The translations under genes and the position numbers were made by a program. A stretch of DNA of 64,000 nucleotides. It comes from Patiriisocius sp047730165. Lineage in GTDB: Bacteria > Bacteroidota > Bacteroidia > Flavobacteriales > Flavobacteriaceae. Under the pieces are notes generated by a model. That model saw only the letters and a program-made list of their open reading frames with translations, was not told the DNA's origin and made no database searches. The stretch covers positions 434,001 through 498,000 of the forward strand of contig NZ_CP159834.1 of NCBI RefSeq assembly GCF_047730165.1. The letters run 5' to 3'. Positions 62,094 through 64,000 of this stretch are shown here, piece by piece (position 1 is the stretch's first letter; each line of letters begins with the position of its first letter).

Positions 62094-62660
62094 ATGGAAA
62101 TAAACCGTTGTAGTTGGTGCGGCACAGACCCGCTCTATGTAGCCTATCACGATACGGAATGGGGCGAACCCGTGAAAGATGACGACAGGCTTTTTGAGTT
62201 TTTGACGCTCGAGACTTTTCAAGCTGGTTTAAGTTGGATTACTGTATTGAGAAAACGCGAAAACTTTAGAAAAGCCTTTGATGCTTTTGACTATAAAAAA
62301 ATCGCCCACTATCCAGATACGAAAGTGGAGGCACTACTACTGGACGCAGGTATTATCAGGAATCGATTAAAAGTGAACGCTACGATTACCAATGCACAGG
62401 CTTTTATGAACATCCAGAAAGAGTTTGGGAGCTTTAGCGATTACATTTGGGGCTTTGTAGATGGAAAGCCATTGCAAACCCATTGTAAGGCACCAAGTGA
62501 TCTGCCAGCAAATACAGAGCTTAGTACTGAGCTAAGTAAAGACTTAAAAAAACGCGGATTTAAATTTGTAGGTAGCACCGTGATCTACGCCCTTATGCAA
62601 GCCATAGGTATGGTGAATGATCACGGAGAAGATTGTTTTAGATATAAAGCACTTAGTTAG
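62094..62660 (+). CDS. tag: DNA-3-methyladenine glycosylase I
   Basis: A 188-residue TAG enzyme. The zinc ligands are in place: C6 and H19 near the N-terminus (NRCSWCG, YHDTEWG) and H177/C181 near the end (DHGEDCFRY), with LETFQAGLSWITVL in between. It removes 3-methyladenine from DNA. Together with the ATL protein at 33100, the window has two alkylation-damage genes, not adjacent. Confidence 0.95.
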   Translation: MEINRCSWCGTDPLYVAYHDTEWGEPVKDDDRLFEFLTLETFQAGLSWITVLRKRENFRKAFDAFDYKKIAHYPDTKVEALLLDAGIIRNRLKVNATITNAQAFMNIQKEFGSFSDYIWGFVDGKPLQTHCKAPSDLPANTELSTELSKDLKKRGFKFVGSTVIYALMQAIGMVNDHGEDCFRYKALS

Positions 62661-62674
62661 TCCTGAAAACAAAA

Positions 62675-62704
62675 AAAAACACGTTCGTGAGAAGCGGTTT
62701 TTTT
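62675..62704 (+). terminator. Terminator after tag
   Basis: AAAAACACGTTC (62675-62686) pairs with GAAGCGGTTTTT (62691-62702) with two mismatches around GTGA; A and T runs on both sides suit both convergent genes. Confidence 0.6.
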
Positions 62705-62719
62705 ATAGCTATTTTCTTA

Positions 62720-64000
62720 TTAAAGCTTAAGTATCTTCTTTGTGACGTTCCCGAAGTCTCCACTAAAGGTCACAAACAATGTACCCTGCCATTGTACTTT
62801 TAAGTCAAGACTAAGTTCGCCTTCTACGTTTGTAAAATCATTGTGAAATAATTCTTGCCCTAAGATGTTCGTAATCATCACGTTCATTTCTGAAAATTGT
62901 GTCGTAAAATTAAATCGCACCTCATCTGTGGTAGGATTAGGATAAGGACCCGCGATGTTTGCTGCAGCGTACTCTTGTGTTGCCAATACATCTACATTAA
63001 TGCGCCAGTATCCTGCTGGAGCAACCAATGGTCGCGCTAGTGATTTACCAGAATTAGCTGCAGCCCAAATGTAATACTCAACATCTATGTTTGAGCTTGG
63101 CATATTTATTTCTGCCGTCCACATATAATCTCCTGTAGCAGACATGGCCACTTCTTGATACACTGTATCTCCTTGCTCCCTCCAGTACACTTTTGCTTGG
63201 GCAACATCAGAAATATGTTTGATAGATGCATCTATAGCAACCGTAGCCGATGGCGCCGCATTTGCAACCGGCTGGTGTACAATTAACAATGGCTCATCTA
63301 CTCCTATGGTATGTGTGATACAATGAATTGCTCCAAATGCCGCAATCAAAGTTTCTTCTGGATCATCAACATCGATTCCCACAACATTATATCCCGGCAT
63401 TAACTCTTCATAATAAGCAAGTGCTGCCGCATCAACTTCTGGTCTATATGTAGGCACTAAAATAGATTTATTGATAATTATAGAATTACTGTAAGTTCTA
63501 TAATACCCATTTGTATCTGGATATGCACCGCTTGTACTTGGCGGAGCGTCTATCCATTTTACCTTGTAGGGAGTCCCAAACGGCGAATTAAAATTACTCA
63601 ACACATAATCTATATTCTCTTCAATCTGCGGGCCATCTGCAACCCCTTCTGGGTATCTGCTCACTAATAGCGTTTCTTCATCTAATAACTTCATGTGCAT
63701 ATCGATATGGTGAATTGCGTCATATGGCAATGTTTCCATTTTGATATAATTAGTGATTCCCATATAATCTTCCATTATCTGGTCAATCTGAGATTCACTT
63801 TTTACTGAAACGTTATAAGGGTTACCCGCTGAATTTTCTTCTAGAATAAGATCTGATGCAAAGGCATTTCCTAAGCCATCAGACATGTAGTTTCCGCCTG
63901 TGTTTACTAAATCGTTAGGGCTATTGTCTGTGATATAAATAGGTATATCTAACAATTCTGCGTGTGCTGAAGGTATTGTATTGTCATTTGGTCTTGGTCT
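62720..64000 (-). CDS. Peptidylarginine/agmatine deiminase family protein with T9SS sorting domain, 5'-truncated by window
   Basis: The frame is open to the window edge; the TTG at 63955 is internal. The visible 426 residues begin RPRPNDN and continue VNTGGNYMSDGLG, AIHHIDMHMKLLDEETLLV and AIHCITHTI, the Asp/His/Cys motifs of the agmatine-deiminase/PPAD fold with nucleophile Cys. A beta-sandwich (about 255-345) and a C-terminal GPYPNPTTDEVRFN ... LFVTFSGDFG sorting domain follow. Such secreted enzymes hydrolyse guanidino groups of arginine or agmatine, and some act on protein arginines. Exact substrate is not shown. Confidence 0.85.
   Translation of the reverse strand, partial: RPRPNDNTIPSAHAELLDIPIYITDNSPNDLVNTGGNYMSDGLGNAFASDLILEENSAGNPYNVSVKSESQIDQIMEDYMGITNYIKMETLPYDAIHHIDMHMKLLDEETLLVSRYPEGVADGPQIEENIDYVLSNFNSPFGTPYKVKWIDAPPSTSGAYPDTNGYYRTYSNSIIINKSILVPTYRPEVDAAALAYYEELMPGYNVVGIDVDDPEETLIAAFGAIHCITHTIGVDEPLLIVHQPVANAAPSATVAIDASIKHISDVAQAKVYWREQGDTVYQEVAMSATGDYMWTAEINMPSSNIDVEYYIWAAANSGKSLARPLVAPAGYWRINVDVLATQEYAAANIAGPYPNPTTDEVRFNFTTQFSEMNVMITNILGQELFHNDFTNVEGELSLDLKVQWQGTLFVTFSGDFGNVTKKILKL

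Noticed and set aside
1..64000. CRISPR arrays, insertion sequences, prophage or integrase genes
   Set aside because: No spaced direct repeats, transposase, integrase or phage structural motifs were recognised in any frame; the only repeats are short REP-like units and the heptad array.

Overview
The window looks like a chromosomal segment of a marine flavobacterium (Bacteroidota, Flavobacteriaceae). Several things point there: Bacteroidetes-type promoter boxes (TAnnTTTG) in front of many genes, type IX secretion (T9SS) C-terminal sorting domains on five secreted proteins, a long form of ribosomal protein S16, families typical of the group (DUF4271, DUF4296, DUF3098, DUF6252-like), AT-rich spacers, and a proteorhodopsin beside a blh retinal-forming dioxygenase. 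A Dokdonia-like genus would fit, but that is a guess from family resemblance and was not searched.

Layout. 1-5.5 kb: an envelope flippase-like protein plus a GT2 glycosyltransferase, secreted and lipoprotein hypotheticals, and a BlaI repressor / M56 (BlaR1-like) peptidase pair with a clear operator-promoter. 5.5-9.4 kb: DUF456, nitroreductase, 4-hydroxyphenylpyruvate dioxygenase, HAD phosphatase, DUF2188. 9.4-12.3 kb: a photoheterotrophy locus with divergent proteorhodopsin and blh genes. It is bordered by gene debris (an EcsC remnant and a broken small ORF), and the shared promoter is built on eight 7-bp tandem repeats. 12.3-24.1 kb, mostly minus strand: lipoproteins, a T9SS protein, tRNA-Asp, DUF58, ClpP, thioredoxin, a 1476-residue exonuclease-DnaE fusion and a ferritin-like DUF2383 protein. 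24.2-29.1 kb: rpsP-rimM-trmN6, a secreted PNGase F-like protein and glutaryl-CoA dehydrogenase. 29.2-37.7 kb: metallophosphoesterase; a minus-strand run trmB-LysE-ATL-Mrp-Nfu-FNR-ferredoxin (Fe-S and redox functions); a MurG-like glycosyltransferase; a PhoB/PhoR-like two-component system. 37.9-43.8 kb: T9SS lamin-tail protein, LuxE-like enzyme, membrane transglutaminase-like protein with a DUF350 neighbour, tyrS. 43.9-50.8 kb: epimerase, DUF4296, dihydroorotase, polyprenol-phosphate mannosyltransferase, DUF4271, hemD, pckA. 50.9-56.6 kb: DUF423, saccharopine dehydrogenase, YugP-type peptidase, leuS. 56.7-64 kb: a UbiA prenyltransferase pseudogene, ftsX, a small lipoprotein, DUF3098, uppP, truB, a TonB-like protein, a thioredoxin-like protein, tag, and a T9SS-sorted arginine-deiminase-family protein running off the window.

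How it fits together. Most of the window is housekeeping: translation (rpsP, tyrS, leuS, trmB, truB), replication (dnaE), envelope building (uppP, ftsX, glycosyltransferases) and Fe-S assembly. Amino-acid catabolism is represented by hppD, gcdH and a saccharopine dehydrogenase, and gluconeogenesis by pckA. This suits a heterotroph that digests protein and glycoprotein and supplements its energy with light. The most notable non-routine signals are the heptad array in the proteorhodopsin/blh promoter, paired dyads over the blaI promoter, loss of PHP metal ligands in the exonuclease-fused DnaE, a REP-like repeat read in frame inside leuS, and several gene remnants in the spacers.
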